Assembly: GCA_014529385.2 (NCBI GenBank)
Contig: CM043942.1
Span: forward strand, 18,861,991-18,925,990
Direction of reading: 5' to 3'
Length of the DNA stretch: 64,000 nucleotides
Origin: Adiantum capillus-veneris
Lineage: Eukaryota > Streptophyta > Polypodiopsida > Polypodiales > Pteridaceae
Each line of letters starts with the position of its first letter. Position 1 is the first letter of the stretch. The notes below the pieces were generated by a model that was not told the origin of the DNA, ran no database searches, and was given only the letters and a program-made list of their open reading frames with translations. This document shows positions 10,595 through 22,951 of this stretch, one piece after another. Position numbers and translations under genes: made by a program.

Positions 10595-13500
10595 CTAGAT
10601 AAAAAATGCACTGCTGTTAATAATCATGATTTTTGCACTTAACCTAACGTGGATTTGAGACATCTCAAAGGTTTTTCTCAAAGCATCTTTAAACGCTTCA
10701 ATTTCATCTGCAGTATTGCCTGTAAGAAGCATATCATCCACATAAAGTGTTAGCATAATGAGAACTCCATCTCTCTTTTTGACATACAAAGTACTTTCTG
10801 TTGGACTATTCTGAAATCCTTGGCCAATCAAATAAGTATGTATCTTCTCATACCATGCTCTTGGAGCCTGTTTGAGACCATACAAAGCTTTACGCAATCT
10901 ACATACCTTTTGCTCTTGACCTTTTACAACAAAACCACTTGGTTGACTTACATAAACTTCTTCCTGCAAATCACCATTCAAAAAAGCAGTTTTGATATCC
11001 AACTGATGCACTTTCCAACCATGATGAGCAGCAATTGCAACTAGTGATCTAACTGTGGACGCACGAGAAGTAGGAGCAAAGGTTTCATCATAATCTATGC
11101 CTTTCTGTTGCGCATAGCCTTTTGCCACAAGCCTTGCTTTGTACCTGTCAACAGTACCATCTTGTTTCCTTTTTACCTTAAAAACCCACTTTGTACCAAT
11201 AGGCTTTTTACCTGTAGGCAAGTCCACTAGATCCCATGTATGATTCTTATGAATAGAATCAATTTCTTGCTGCATAGCATCTTTCCACTGAACACACTCT
11301 AAAGCTTGTTCAAATGAATCAGGCTCATCTGCATCACAAAGAGTACTAAAGCAAGCCAAATCTACTTGCTCTCTGCCAAAAGTAGTACCAGCACGTGTTT
11401 TCCGTGGCAACGGTGCATCCAACTTGCTATCCTGCAAAGTTTTCTGAACCCATTTAGGCAAGGTTCTTTCTTCCCTGAGAACTTCTTGCTCTTCACGCAC
11501 AATTTCCTCTACCTCATGAGGTGTCACATGCTGATCAAAAGATTGATCAAGATTATCAACCTGTTGTGATTCTTGATTCTCCACAAAAGAAGGAAGCAAA
11601 CCTTCAAATACATCATGTGTCTGCATATGAGGTACATCAAAAGCAACCATAGGTTGAGCAGTAGTTTCTGCAAAAATTACATCACGACTTTCAAAAATCT
11701 TGTTTGTAGCAGGATTGTAAAGTCTATAACCTTTACTTCCACTAATGTACCCCACAAATATACATTTGATTGCCTTATCATCAAGCTTTCCACGTAACTG
11801 CTGAGGGATGTGAGCATAAGCAAGACAACCAAAAACACGAAGATAACTGACTGAAGGTTTTTTGTCATACCAAGCTTCATATGCAGTAATGGTCTTCAAG
11901 GCACGAGTAGGACACCTGTTCAAAACATGTGCTGCACAAGCAACTGCCTCCATCCATAGCTTATGAGGCAAACTCTTAGCCTTGAGCATACATCTAGCTG
12001 TCTCCATTAAAGACCTGTTCTTCCTTTCTGCAACACCATTCTGTTGTGGTGTGTATGGCATAGTGCATTGGTGTTTAATGCCTTTCTTTTCCAAAAAGTC
12101 CTTAAATGCACCTGACATGTATTCACCTCCTCGATCGGTACGAAGAGTCTGTACTTTGCAACCTGTTTCATTTTCAACCATGGAGACATAATGTTGAAAA
12201 ACTGCAAACACATCTGACTTTGCTTTGAGTGGATACACCCAACAAAACCTGGAAAAGTCATCAATGAAGGTCACAAAATAAAGGCTGTTTCCCAAAGATG
12301 GCGTCCTCATAGGACCACATACATCACTGTGTACAAGCTGCAACTTTCGTGTCGCTCTAACTGAACCATCCTGCGAAAATGCAAATCTGTGCATCTTTCC
12401 AAGAACGCAACCTTCACATACATGTCTTGGTGGCATCTCCAATAAGGACAAATCATGCACCATATTATGACGTTGTAAAGTCATCAAACTGCCATAACTA
12501 ACATGCCCAAATCTAGCATGCCACAACTCAGCATCCTGCATGGCCTGAGTCTTTGTTTCTGCAATACATACCTGAATCTGCTTTTCATAACGATCTAGCA
12601 CAAATAGTCCATTTTCCAGCGTACCTGTAGTGATAAGAGAATAACCATTCTCTCGATCTCGTACAACACATCTGTCATCCTCAAAAATGACCTGAAGACC
12701 ATTTTTTGCAAGAGAGGATACAGACAACAAATTCTTCTTGATCCCTGGAACATATAAGACATCTGGCAAGCATAAATCTGAACCATCTGAAATGGTAATC
12801 AAAATCTTACCAACGCCTTTGATTGGATAAGAAGCATTATTTGCACATGTCACCTTCTTTCCTGCTGGAGCTGCATCCAATGAACAAAACAAATCCTTCC
12901 TTGAAGTAATATGCCTGGATGCACCACTATCAAAGTACCAAATCATTTGTGTCTTGTCAACACTGTAAGCAGAAAAATTTGAACATACTACAAAAGCATA
13001 AGAATCCTGCACAAAGTTTGCAGACTCTTCTTTAGCTATAGAAGAATCACCAGAAGCTGAAACAACCAAACTTGACTCTTTCTTCTTTTCTTTAGCAATT
13101 CGCTTTTTACACTCACTAATGTAGTGACCAGGTTTCTTGCAGTAGTGACATTTACCTTTCTTCTTGGACTTGTCGTAATCACCTTTAGACTTCTCAGAAG
13201 ATTGTCCTGCACTAGACTTGGAGTGATGAGCACTCTCTTTACCCCTGTTTTTGTTCTGTACAACAAGAGCATGATCCATACCATCCACCTGTAAAGACTT
13301 GTTCTTACGTGATTGATCCTCCTGCAATAGCAAAGCCACTAACTCTTCAAAATGAAGAGGGTCAGGATTAGCTCGCAAAGACAGAGTCAAAGAAGTCTGA
13401 AAAGTCAAATAAGATGGTGGTAGTGAATTGAGTGTTTTGGAAACCAAGTCCTTCTCTGGAATCACTTCATCAATGCTAAGCAATTGCTCTTTAAGATCCC

Positions 13501-13957
13501 TGATTTTTGTAAGATGCTCGACAATATCGTCACTTTCGTCCATCTGTATTTTGTCAAGTTGTTTCTTCAAAAACTCTATTCTGGCAGCATTTCTTCCTCC
13601 AAACATAGCTTGCAGAGTGTTCCAAGCATCCTCAGAAGTTCTGCAAGATCTGATATGTGGTGTGATTATCCTCTTTATGGTTAAGGCAATCACAGCCATA
13701 GCCTGTGCATCTTTAGTATCCCATCTCTTTTGCTCTGGAGTGACTTGTGAGGGTCCTGCACCAACAGCTGCACCACGACCAGGCGTGGCAGGTGCAATGC
13801 TACCTGGACGAACTTCATCTCCAGATACATAATCCCACAATCCTTTACCAACCAAAACATTTTTGGCCATAAAAGACCAAAGAGAATAGTTGGTACCATC
13901 CAATTTGTCTTCAATTGTAAACGCACCAAAAATCTCTTTCTCCGTAGATTGAGCCAT
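10595..13957 (-). pseudogene. copia Gag-Pol polyprotein, C-terminally truncated
   Basis: The start is set at the ATG at 13957 (MAQSTEKE), matching the intact sibling. A longer frame to 13972 would need GTG. Domains in order: Gag (LWSFMAKNVLVGKGLWDYV), zinc knuckle CHYCKKPGHYISEC, protease DSGASRHIT, integrase with VHSDVCGP / RTDRGGEY / NGVAERKNR, and RT with YKARLVAKGY and YVDDM. After position 10658 the frame runs 20 codons into unrelated DNA and stops. It lacks the RT C-terminus and RNase H, so it cannot support its own replication, though Gag, protease and integrase remain open. Confidence 0.92.
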
Positions 13958-14342
13958 ACTGTAGATGCACACAAGAGAGCAAAAGAACCTCCAAGAGATT
14001 CAAAAATCTCCTCTCCAATGCAAGCAAAACTCTACACAAAATCTCAGCACAAAGCTAAGACAAGCTGCTTCCCAAAAGAACTGTTTACCTGAAGAAAATC
14101 TGTCAAAAAGCACACCCTCTTGATCTAAACGCCTCGGAAAAGTAACTTCTGCTACGCTGCTCAGAACGAAATTCTGAGGGCTCGAACGGCTTGGAAAAGG
14201 GGGAAAAACGTCAGGTCGCCTGTTCAGAATACTCCCGGAACGTCGAGGATGCTCCCACGAACAAATTTTCCGAAAACTGCCTGAAAACTGCAATTGCGCG
14301 CGCGGACGCGTAAACGCAAGTAGAGGCTCTGGAAATCACCTT

Positions 14343-14354
14343 GCTCTGATACCA
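14343..14354 (-). other. primer binding site, tRNA-iMet type
   Basis: GCTCTGATACCA on the plus strand, so TGGTATCAGAGC on the element strand, two bases inside the LTR. Confidence 0.9.
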
Positions 14355-14356
14355 AT

Positions 14357-14634
14357 TGTTGAAGATGATGAAACAGGAAACAGAAGGAAGACAACAACTC
14401 AGAGTAGGAAGAAGATGGAGAAGGAGAAGACACAGAGCTTGTGTACGAGATCTCTGTAGTCTGTCTCTCTGTATTGGAATAATAATTATGTATAAACTCA
14501 GAGCTACAAAGCTTATATGAAACCCTAAGAAATAAGGTGTCCTTTCACACCGGATGTCCAGGGGGAAAAACCCAGTGGGAGAAAAGTGCCCCTGGTGAAG
14601 CGCGTATACACACTAACACTACTACATGTCTACA
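14357..14634 (-). repeat. 5' LTR of truncated copia
   Basis: 278 bp, TGTAGACATG at its start (14634) and CAACA at its end. It matches the 280-bp LTRs at 45373 and 50281 apart from scattered substitutions and a 2-bp shorter GA run. Confidence 0.93.
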
Positions 14635-15330
14635 CACCCTAGCTACTCCTTAAGTCTCCACTCTTCCTACTCTCTAATGACTCCACAACTCTTTTCCAGC
14701 AACAGCAGATGGCAATTTGCCCCTTCTCGTTCAAGCTCAGCAAGAGTGCATGTTGAGGTCAGTGCAGCATCAATAAAAGTGATACACATCTATTATTGCA
14801 TTGAGAGCCTTCCTAAACTATTCAGCTCCATATGTTGCCCCTGCACTGGGGATGGCCTCCATGGCATGCTAAGCAGACTTAATGTTATTCTTAAGATTGT
14901 CAAACATTTTGGCAATATAGAGAAGCACTCTAGGATAGTTGTTGAATGGTTATACAAATAACTGAAGGCACTACCAATTTTATAACTTTGGGAGACTACT
15001 AATTTATTAATCATTGCTTTATTCCCGGGGTGTCCACTAGAAAATATGTAAGATAGCACGTGCGAACAAAATAAGGGATTTGTAATTAGGTACATTTACA
15101 AAAAAAAATGTACTTACATAAAGGGATTTTTAATTGAGAAAGTGAAAATTTTTTCATACATAAGGGCTAGTTTTTTTACAAAAATGCATACGTAAGGGGT
15201 ACATATAGTACTTGAAAATATACAGGTAAGGGATTATTTAAATACCTCTTGTTTGCACATGCTATATGCAATGTTTACATAGTGAACTCCTCGGGGCTTT
15301 ATTACTTATGCAACACCTCAACAGCCTGAT

Positions 15331-15383
<53 letters not shown>

Positions 15384-15602
15384 CACACACACACACACAC
15401 ACACAAACACACAAGGACAAGTATACACCTTAATCATTTTACACCAATATTAATGATAACAAAAAGAGAGACAAAATTGTTTTAAACCAAGATAATCCAA
15501 AGAACAAATTCCAATGGTCCAATACCAAACCAATTCAAATCAAATTTTTCAGCTTCAATACATGGGGAAAAGGTGTCATAAAAATTATCCAATCATGGGG
15601 AT
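14635..15602. other. intergenic, with one microsatellite
   Basis: I see no coding frame with recognisable content here. The only clear structure is the CT/CA tract at 15334-15413. Confidence 0.5.
15334..15413. repeat. compound microsatellite (CT)n-(CA)n
   Basis: An uninterrupted CT run to 15380, then TTG and a CA run to about 15413. The same CT-then-CA arrangement occurs at 53331-53437. Confidence 0.95.
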
Positions 15603-16640
15603 TTACTCTAAGTTTGGATATGTGCATTCACGACTAAGAGCATTGTAGACATCTACTTTGCCTAGCACAAACTGATGTATGAATATGTTTTCATATTGGC
15701 TCAATCCAGGAACTCTCAAGAAAATGAAGTACAAGTGCTTGCAATCCAAATAAGATTTTTTCTTGGCTTCCCTATCGGTAATGTCGTGGCGTGTGTAGTA
15801 GGGCTCATCCTTGATGTGCACCTCATACACCCCCACATGTCCATCTCCTGGATGAGACTCAACCTTGAAGACTTCATGTATATTGTCTACAATGCATTTC
15901 CCTTCAATCACCTTAGCCTCTAAACAAAGAGCCAAACCTATTTTCTTTGTTGCCTCCTCTGAAATGGAAGTAAGAAATTTGACTCTTATGTCATTTCTTA
16001 GTATTTAACCACTACTACCTACTTTTGTTGAAGCGAAAGAGGAATCGTCTCCAGCCCTAGGAGGAGGCTGCATGTGGTTGCACCCATTTTTTCTTTTCCA
16101 ATTGTCTCCACTTGAAATCCTCCTTCAAGAAATATATCAACTTATTCATCTGTAAGCTTTGTTTCAAGATCAACTAGCCAAATTGTTGGTGGAGGAGTTT
16201 GCCTTGGATCAATGTGATGATCCTTGATGTGCATGCATCTCATATGTCCCCACATGTCCATCTCTTGGATGAGACTCAATCTTGAAGACTTCATGTATAT
16301 TGTCTAAGATGCATTCCCCTTCAATCACCTTAGCCTTTAAATAAAGATCCAAACCAATTTTCTTTGTTGCCTCCTCTGAAATGGAAGTAAGAAATTTGAC
16401 TCTTATGTCATTTCTTAGTATTGAACCACTACTACCTACTTTTGTTGAAGTGGAAGAGGAATCATCTCCAGCCCTAGGAGGAGGCTGCATTGTTGCTGCA
16501 CCCATTTGTTCTTTTCCAGCTGTCTCCACTTTAAATCCTCCTTCAAGAAATATCTCAACTTACTCATCCATAAGATTTGTTTCGAGATCAACTGGCCAAA
16601 TTGTTGGTGGAGGAGTTTTCCTTGATCTATGTGATGATCC
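15603..16640 (-). pseudogene. unknown protein gene fragment with in-frame duplication
   Basis: Minus-strand frames 16529-16209 and 15935-15603 encode two versions of the same segment (FLTSISEEATKKIGL, AKVIEG.CI.DNIHEVFK, ESHP.DGHVG.YE). The duplication unit is about 417 bp, 139 codons, and both copies keep this frame with mostly conservative changes. In the downstream copy a TAA falls where the first has an open codon (GSSG-stop-ILRND). I do not recognise the domain. It lies on the same strand as, and would be continuous with, the degraded gene at 28063-30800 if the gypsy element were absent, so both may be parts of one old gene. Confidence 0.4.
15805..16640 (-). repeat. 417-bp tandem duplication
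   Basis: CCATCTCCTGGATGAGACTC at 15841 and CCATCTCTTGGATGAGACTC at 16258 mark equal points of two adjacent copies. Both end at a GTTGGTGGAGGAGTTT...TGTGATGATCC segment. Confidence 0.9.
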
Positions 16641-16728
16641 ACCACATAACAATGAATAACATGGTTGGGATAGAGCCAAAACCATTTCCTAAGTATCCCA
16701 TTAAGATGTTTTCTATATCCCTCTAGAG

Positions 16729-16733
16729 ATGGT
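16729..16733 (+). repeat. target site duplication ATGGT, left
   Basis: ATGGT also follows the 3' LTR at 28058-28062. Confidence 0.92.
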
Positions 16734-17203
16734 TGTGGACGGCTGGCGCGTCACCATGTGGGAACGTGTTCTTAGAAGATGGGCAGTGAATCACTTAGTA
16801 ATTACTAAAGTAATTACTACGGTAAACCCAAAGCATATAAATAGGGCCCAATACTTTGGTATTGGGTTGGCAATTGTTATCACTTGTATTAGCGCTTTGA
16901 GCTATAATTGCATTCGAGCATCAATGGCAGTATCATCGGCTACACTTTCTCTCTCTGTAATCATATTCACTGTAATCTCAATCATGATATATATATATTC
17001 CAGTGATAATGACTTCTCAACAGTCTTCTGAATCTGAATCTGAACTTTATTCCAGTCTTTAAGTATGATTCTCATTTCAGTATTCATATTTCAGTCTAAG
17101 TCACTATTTCTGTCTAGTCTGCTGTTTGAACTCTTCCTACTCTCAGTAGCTGAAATCCTTCAACACTAGAATTAGCTATCTCAAGAGATCAGCTCCAATT
17201 CCA
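16734..17203 (+). repeat. 5' LTR of gypsy element
   Basis: TGTGGACGGC to CCAATTCCA. TATA box TATAAATAG at 16836-16844. A 14-bp perfect palindrome TTAGTAATTACTAA at 16795-16808 lies about 30 bp upstream of the TATA and is kept in both LTRs, so it is a candidate regulatory site. Confidence 0.95.
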
Positions 17204-17276
17204 TTTTGGCGATCACGGTGGCTAGAGCTGAAGCTCGTTGACTGAAAGACTCTTCTCCCAGTTGAAGTTTTCAGTA

Positions 17277-19241
17277 ATGGCACCAAAATCCAATCGTGGC
17301 CGGAAATCTACCAATCGTGTGGACCCCATTCCTAAGGAGTCAGGAAGAGAGTCTGATCCCAAGCAAGAGAAAATGACTGACACTGAGGCTCAGGAGGAGC
17401 ATAGTCAGGCTGATGAGGCGCAGGAGTCAAAGCATTCCACTCATTCTCGACGCAGACGAACAGAATGGGAAGCATGAAAGGCAAAGAGTTCCAAGAGTTC
17501 TCAGTCTCGCCAGAATGATGAGCATATCAAAGGCAGAAAGGGAAGTCACCGAACTTCTAGCAGACAAAACAGAGAGGATACTGAGACTGAGACAGAGACA
17601 GAGATTGATTGGGATGCTGACAGTGAGAACTGCAAGAAGGCTCCCAAGCGTCAGTCTGAAGCCAAGAAGCGAACTGGTGAAATTAGCAGTAATCGACATG
17701 ATTACTCCGCTTCCCTGAAGATTTCTTTTTCCATGTTAAAAGGAGGGAAAAAGGATGATCCTGATGTTCACATACAAGCTTTTGAGCAGTATGCTGAACT
17801 AAAAAACATTGATGAAGATGATTGGGGGGAATACTTTCCACAAACCTTGAAGGAAGCAGCAAGAAAATGGTATTATCATTACCCTGCATGCCAACTGAGA
17901 TCATATAATAAATTACTTAAGGCCTTCAGGTTGGAATATTCCGTCAATCGAGGAGATGAGGATATTCTCTGTGAATTGGATCAGATCAAACAGCGAAATT
18001 TGTCAGTCCGCAGCTATGTAGAAAAGATCAAAGAACTGACCAGACAACTGCAAGAACCACCATCTGAGAAAAGATTAAGGGCATGGTTTCTGAATGGGTT
18101 CAGAAGCAAGAAGCTGAGAGAATAGGAAGTACCAGCCCCTACAAAGAAATTCAATGACCTGGTCCAGTGAGAATTAAAACTGGAACAACAGGCTAAGAAA
18201 GAAAAAAGCCACAAGAAGCGAAGGACCAGTAGCAGTAGTTCGGCTACTGAAGCTTCTGATTCCAGTGCAACGTCCAACAGTTCCGAGAGCAGTTCCAATG
18301 AACGGACAAAGGACAAATCAAAGAAAGGATCATGGACCAAGAAAATTGAAGAAATGGCTAGGCAGATTGCAGAGATTAGCCACACAAGACAGCCGGTCCG
18401 GAAGATGGAGACTTGGTGTTCAAGATGTAAATCCAAGGACCATATCTCCACGGAATGTCCACAATGTACCTACTGCAAGGCCTTCGGTCACCTATGGAAT
18501 AATTGTGGCATCCGAATTCACCATTTTAAGAAAGGAAAGGATCTATCAGTGGTTGCCTACACTGAACCAGTGAAGACAGAGCCAATCAAAGTAGCCCAAG
18601 AAGAAGGACCAGGTACCAGTGGTACTGGTCAGGGACGAGGTAGATACCAACCAAGAATGGGCAGAGGAAGAGGAAGAGGCAACTTCCAGACCAGAAGCAT
18701 GAATTGCTATACTTGTGGGAAGCATGGTCATTTTGCAACCCAATGTCCAGATGCACCGGTAACAACTGCTACTGAGGCTAAGGCACCAGAGCCAGTCCCA
18801 GTCAGAGTAGTTACCAGGAGCAAAGGAGTGATCATTGAAGAGATTCCAGACATTTCAGAAGTACCAGCCAACTCCAACAGTAGCAAGTGGGCCCAACAAA
18901 GGGAAGTTTGGAAGGCCAAGGGTAAGGAAAAGGTGGTAGATGAGTGGCAAGAGCAGCGGGAACTAGCAGCTAAAATCACAGAGGATTTAGCTAATAAGAT
19001 TCCAGAGCAGCCAGAAAGTTCCGAGGCTAGAGTCATTCAGAAGATACCAACCCAATCGACTGATAAAGATCAGTCAGTACCGGCCATGACAGAGACCATG
19101 CTGGCTGTGGTACATAGACTAGCTGGTGAGATGGAAGAGGAAGGAAAGAGTGGAAGTATTGCTAAAGAAGAATGGCAGTATGAGAACACTAGTTCTTCAA
19201 GCTCTGACAATCACTCTGACCTGGAGCAAGAGGAAATTTAG
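17277..19241 (+). pseudogene. gypsy Gag with three zinc knuckles
   Basis: One continuous frame from ATG 17277 (MAPKSNRG) to TAG 19239, interrupted by TGA 17475-17477, TAG 18123-18125 and TGA 18168-18170. A basic, Ser/Glu-rich N-terminus is followed by a retrotransposon gag domain (FEQYAELKNIDEDDW, AARKWYYHYP, SYNKLLKAFRLEY, SVRSYVEKIKEL). Three zinc knuckles of C-x2-C-x4-H-x4-C spacing follow: CSRCKSKDHISTEC, CTYCKAFGHLWNNC and, after a Gly/Arg-rich stretch, CYTCGKHGHFATQC. Gag forms the particle and binds the RNA. Three knuckles is more than the usual one or two. Confidence 0.9.
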
Positions 19242-19429
19242 GTGAAAATTTGTGATAGAATCTAGAAGCTGACTGTACAGCTGGAGGATATAAGAAAGAC
19301 CTTACCTGAGGTGGCCAACTTTATCAGGCAGCGTAGGAAGACTGAGGCAGACGCCAGAACTAGTAGACCTGACGGCTGTTAGGGATGATGAAGTTCCACT
19401 TATTCGGGTGGATTACAAGGTCAGGAAGT

Positions 19430-20070
19430 AGTGGGAACCTCTCTCAAGTGTCATATTGGATGAAGGAGCAGGAGTCAATATAATGGGAACCCATCTTCAG
19501 CAAAGAATGGGTATCACCAACATGAAACCAGCACCATTCAAAGTAAGAATGACAGATCATCAAGTCGTACAAGCAACGGGCATGATTGAAAACATGCAGA
19601 TAAGAGTGGGGAGGGAAAAATTCAAAACTAGTTTCCTAGTTTTGGATGTGCAGGGCGCATATGGAATACTATTAGGCCACCCATGGTTAAGAACAGCACA
19701 TGTTGTTCATGACTACGCAAACCAGACTTTAACCATAGAAGGGGCCAGTGGCATAATCAAAATCCAGACCAACAACACCAAGAGCTGGAAAAAGGAACTA
19801 AGGCCGAAGGAGTTGTGTCAGAAATACCGAGCTAAGAAAATTGAGCGAATGCTGGCAACAATGAACATCTTTCCTTTGGCAGAAATTGATTTGAATGCAG
19901 TCCTACTAAACAAAGAGCAAGCTGACAAGCAGAAGAAACAATTCCCTGACCAATTCACTGAAGTCAATACAGGGGAAAGAACCGTTCAGCTAACTAGAAG
20001 AATGGAGGACCCAGCTGATACTGATATAATGGAACAATCAGCATGTCCAGAAGAATATCCATTTGATTAG
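19430..20070 (+). pseudogene. gypsy aspartic protease and linker
   Basis: Frame 1 reads SSVILDEGAGVNIM, where the D-E-G-A box takes the place of the D-[ST]-G-A active site of retroviral-type proteases, then AYGILLGHPWLRTAHVVHDY, the flap and C-terminal part. The frame differs from Gag; about 190 bases with stops separate them. It ends at TAG 20068-20070, after which the same frame continues into RT. Confidence 0.82.
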
Positions 20071-20085
20071 AATAATAATTCAGAA

Positions 20086-21727
20086 ATGAATGGGCCTTCT
20101 TGGAACTACGCTGAAGAGTCGACCAAACGAAATGGAGGAGGACCCAACTGGTTGCTTCCAGATGATCAGGAAGTAGAGGAATGGAACCTGGGATCAGAGG
20201 AAAATCCCAGAATGATCAAAGTCAACAAGCACTTGAAACCGGTAATGAAGGAAAAGGCACGGATAATGTACCGGAACTATAGAGATGTATTTGCCTGGGA
20301 ACATACAGATTTGAAGGGAGTAGATCCTGAAGTCTGTCAGCACCGAATACCACTAAAACCGGACGCTAGGCCAGTCAGACTACAAAGATACCGGATGAAC
20401 CCTAAATATGCAAAGAAGGTCAAGGAGGATATTGATAATCTTCTCAAGGCTGGGTTCATTACGGAAGTAGCAAGCAGTGATTGGTTATTTCCAATAGTTG
20501 TCGTTCCTAAGAAGAATGGGAAATTAAGGGTTTGTGTCGACTATAGGAAACTAAATGCTCAGACCATTAAGGATCCATTTCCCTTACCTTTTACTGATAT
20601 GTTTCTTGATGAGATCGCAGGATATGAGATGTATAGCTTCATGGATGGCTATAGCGGCTATAACCAGTCACAAATTTCTCCGGAAGATAGGGCCAAGACC
20701 ACTTTCATCACTGAGTGGGGAGCATTCATGTATCTGGTGATGCCTTTTGGCCTGTGCAATGCACCAGCTACTCTTCAGTGGTGTATGATGGAGATGTTTA
20801 AAGAATTTCTTCATCGATTCCTCACCATTTACATGGATGATTTCACTGTCTATTCAGCTGAGGAATAGCACCTTCTATTCCTAGAGATGGTTTTTAAACG
20901 TTATTAGGAAAAAAGGATTTGCTTGAATCCATTTAAATCAGTATTTCTGGTTTGAAAGAGACATCTAGTGGGACATGTGGTTTCCCGCAATGGAATAGAA
21001 ATGGCCAATGACAAAATACAATGTGTCCAGCAAGCTAAAGCACCAAGAACTGCTTCTGAGTTGAGTTCTTTTTTGGGGTATGTGAATTTTTATAGAAGAT
21101 TTGTACACACATTTGCTTCTCAAGCAGGTACCACTATATGAGCTTACAAAGAAGACCAGCAAGTTCAATTGGACTACTGAGTGTGAGGAGAGTTTTCAGA
21201 ATCTGAAAAAAGCCATTACAAGTAAACCAGTCCTCAGGCAGTCAAACTGGGACATTATTTTTCATGTACACGTTGATGCTTCGGGATTGGCAATGGGGGC
21301 AATGTTGGCTCAGCCAAATGGCAGAACAGACTATCCGGTCTATTTTGCTAGTCGGAGATTCAGTCAGGCTGAACAAGGCTATACGACTACTGAAAGAGAA
21401 TCCCTCGGAATGGTTTTTAGCGCTACAAAGTTCAGGCATTACCTATTGGGGAAGTTATTCCATTTTTATGTGGATCATCAAGCTCTTTTGTTTCTGATTA
21501 ACAAAGTCATTATTCAAGGCAGGCTGATAAGATGGATGATGTTCCTTATGGAATTTGAGTTCAGAATTTTCCATAAGCCTGGCCGAAACCACTGTGGAGC
21601 TGACTTTCTTTCCAGAAGTACAGAAGGATTTTCAGAATCACCTCTGAGAGATGAACCAGTGGATGCTGATTTATTTCAGCTAGAAGCAGAAGAATCAGTG
21701 GATCCTGAATGGTATGATATTTATTAG
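20086..21727 (+). pseudogene. gypsy reverse transcriptase and RNase H
   Basis: RT blocks are clear: VPKKNGKLRVCVDYRKLN, SFMDGYSGYNQ, MPFGLCNAPATLQ, and the catalytic box YMDDF. A TAG at 20866-20868 interrupts the frame after YSAEE. The same frame continues with SFLGYVNFYRRFV until a shift near 21120-21130. RNase H then reads in frame 2 (HVHVDASGLAMGAMLAQ, YTTTERESLGMVFS, YVDHQALLFL, GRNHCGADFLSR). All main motifs are present, but the breaks mean no full-length protein. Confidence 0.92.
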
Positions 21728-22951
21728 TTCCTTTCCCAAGGTTCCTTTCCAGAAGATTGGAAACAAAATCTGAAGAAGGCTCTGATCATAAAAAGCCTGA
21801 AATTTACCATCATTGGGGGAGTACTTTATCGATTGGGTGTGGATGGTATACTTCAGAGATGTGTTCCAATGGAGGGAAGAATGCAAGTTATCTCAGAGGC
21901 ACATAATGGAGAGTCTGGTGGACACTTTTCCAACGAAGTAACCTACAAGAAGATTCTGCAAGCAGGTCTGTGGTGGCAAACAATGATTGATGATGTCAGA
22001 AGCTTTTGTAAAATTTGTGATATATGCCAGAGAATGGGCCAACCAACAGCTGCCGACATGACTCCCTTAATGCCAATACAACCATTGGGAGTATTCATGA
22101 AATGGGGATTGGATTTTATGGGACCTTCTAAGAAGGTGACTCCCAGGAAGAACAAGTACATCGTGATGGCTACTTGTTATGTTACCAAGTGGGTTGAAGC
22201 TAAAGCTCTTCCTGACAACACAGCCAAGTCAACTGCAAAGTTTCTGTTTGAGAATATTGTCTGCCGATATGGATGTCAAGTGGAAATTGTGACCGATCAA
22301 GGGACACACTTTATCAATGATACTTTGGAAATCCTATTGGATATGCTTTCAGTCAAGCATCGGAAATATACTCCTTACTATCCTAGATGCAATGGACAGG
22401 CTGAAAGTAGCAATAAGACAATTAAGACTATTCTCACTAAGGTGGTGCAAAAGAAACCAGACCAGTGGAATTTGAAGCTTCAAACTGCTCTATGGGCTTA
22501 TAGAACAACTTATAAGGTAACTACTGGAATGACACCATTCAGAATGGTGTATGGTATTGAAACAGTGGTTCCTATGGAGTTTGTAATCCTTAGTCTGAGA
22601 ATGGCTGTAACGTATGGATTAGACTTCAACCATAATCTTAAGAAAAGACTGGATGAACTGATGCAGCTAGATGAACTCATGCAAAGGGCTATATTGGAAC
22701 AAGAAATTGTTCAACAAAGAAGGAAGCACTGGCATGATCGCCGAATTAAAGTCCAAGAATTCCATAAAGGAGACTTAGTGCTTCTATATCAGTCAAGAAT
22801 GGGTCCAAAGAAGCCGAATTTGAAGATTGCTTGGGCAGGACCTTTTGAGGTTGATTGGGTCTTTTCCAATGGCACAGCTAGATTAAAATACTTATTTGGA
22901 CTAATGTTTCCAGGAGTATATAATGGAGCAAAGATCAAACTTTATTACTAA
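21728..22951 (+). pseudogene. gypsy integrase
   Basis: Continues the RNase H frame after a TAG at 21725-21727. It shows the zinc-binding part (HNGESGGHFS and CKICDICQR) and the D-D-E core: GLDFMGP, VTDQGTHF and NGQAESSNK. A C-terminal segment (KGDLVLLYQSRMGPKKPNLKIAWAGPFEV) resembles the GPY/F module. The stop is at 22949-22951. No chromodomain follows. The reading frame continues after the stop with a Pro/Glu-rich tail that leads towards the accessory ORF. Confidence 0.92.

Larger units (their letters stand above)
10658..14634 (-). mobile_element. truncated Ty1/copia, sibling of the 45373 element
   Basis: On the minus strand this carries a 5' LTR (14357-14634), a primer site and an open Gag-PR-IN-RT frame that is almost the same protein as the intact element at 45373-50560. 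Similarity stops abruptly at 10657/10658, inside RT just after the KTFEMS residues. The rest of RT, RNase H and the 3' LTR are missing. About 15 amino-acid differences are seen over roughly 1,100 shared residues. Confidence 0.95.

Noticed and set aside
13428-13832. Plus-strand frame of 134 codons opposite copia gag
   Set aside because: Shadow of the minus-strand polyprotein; the same shadow appears at 46177-46581 opposite the sibling copy.
17204-17225. Primer binding site for the complete gypsy element (TTGGCGATCACGGTGGCT)
   Set aside because: It is at the right place, but I cannot match it to a tRNA 3' end with confidence, so it is not listed as a feature.
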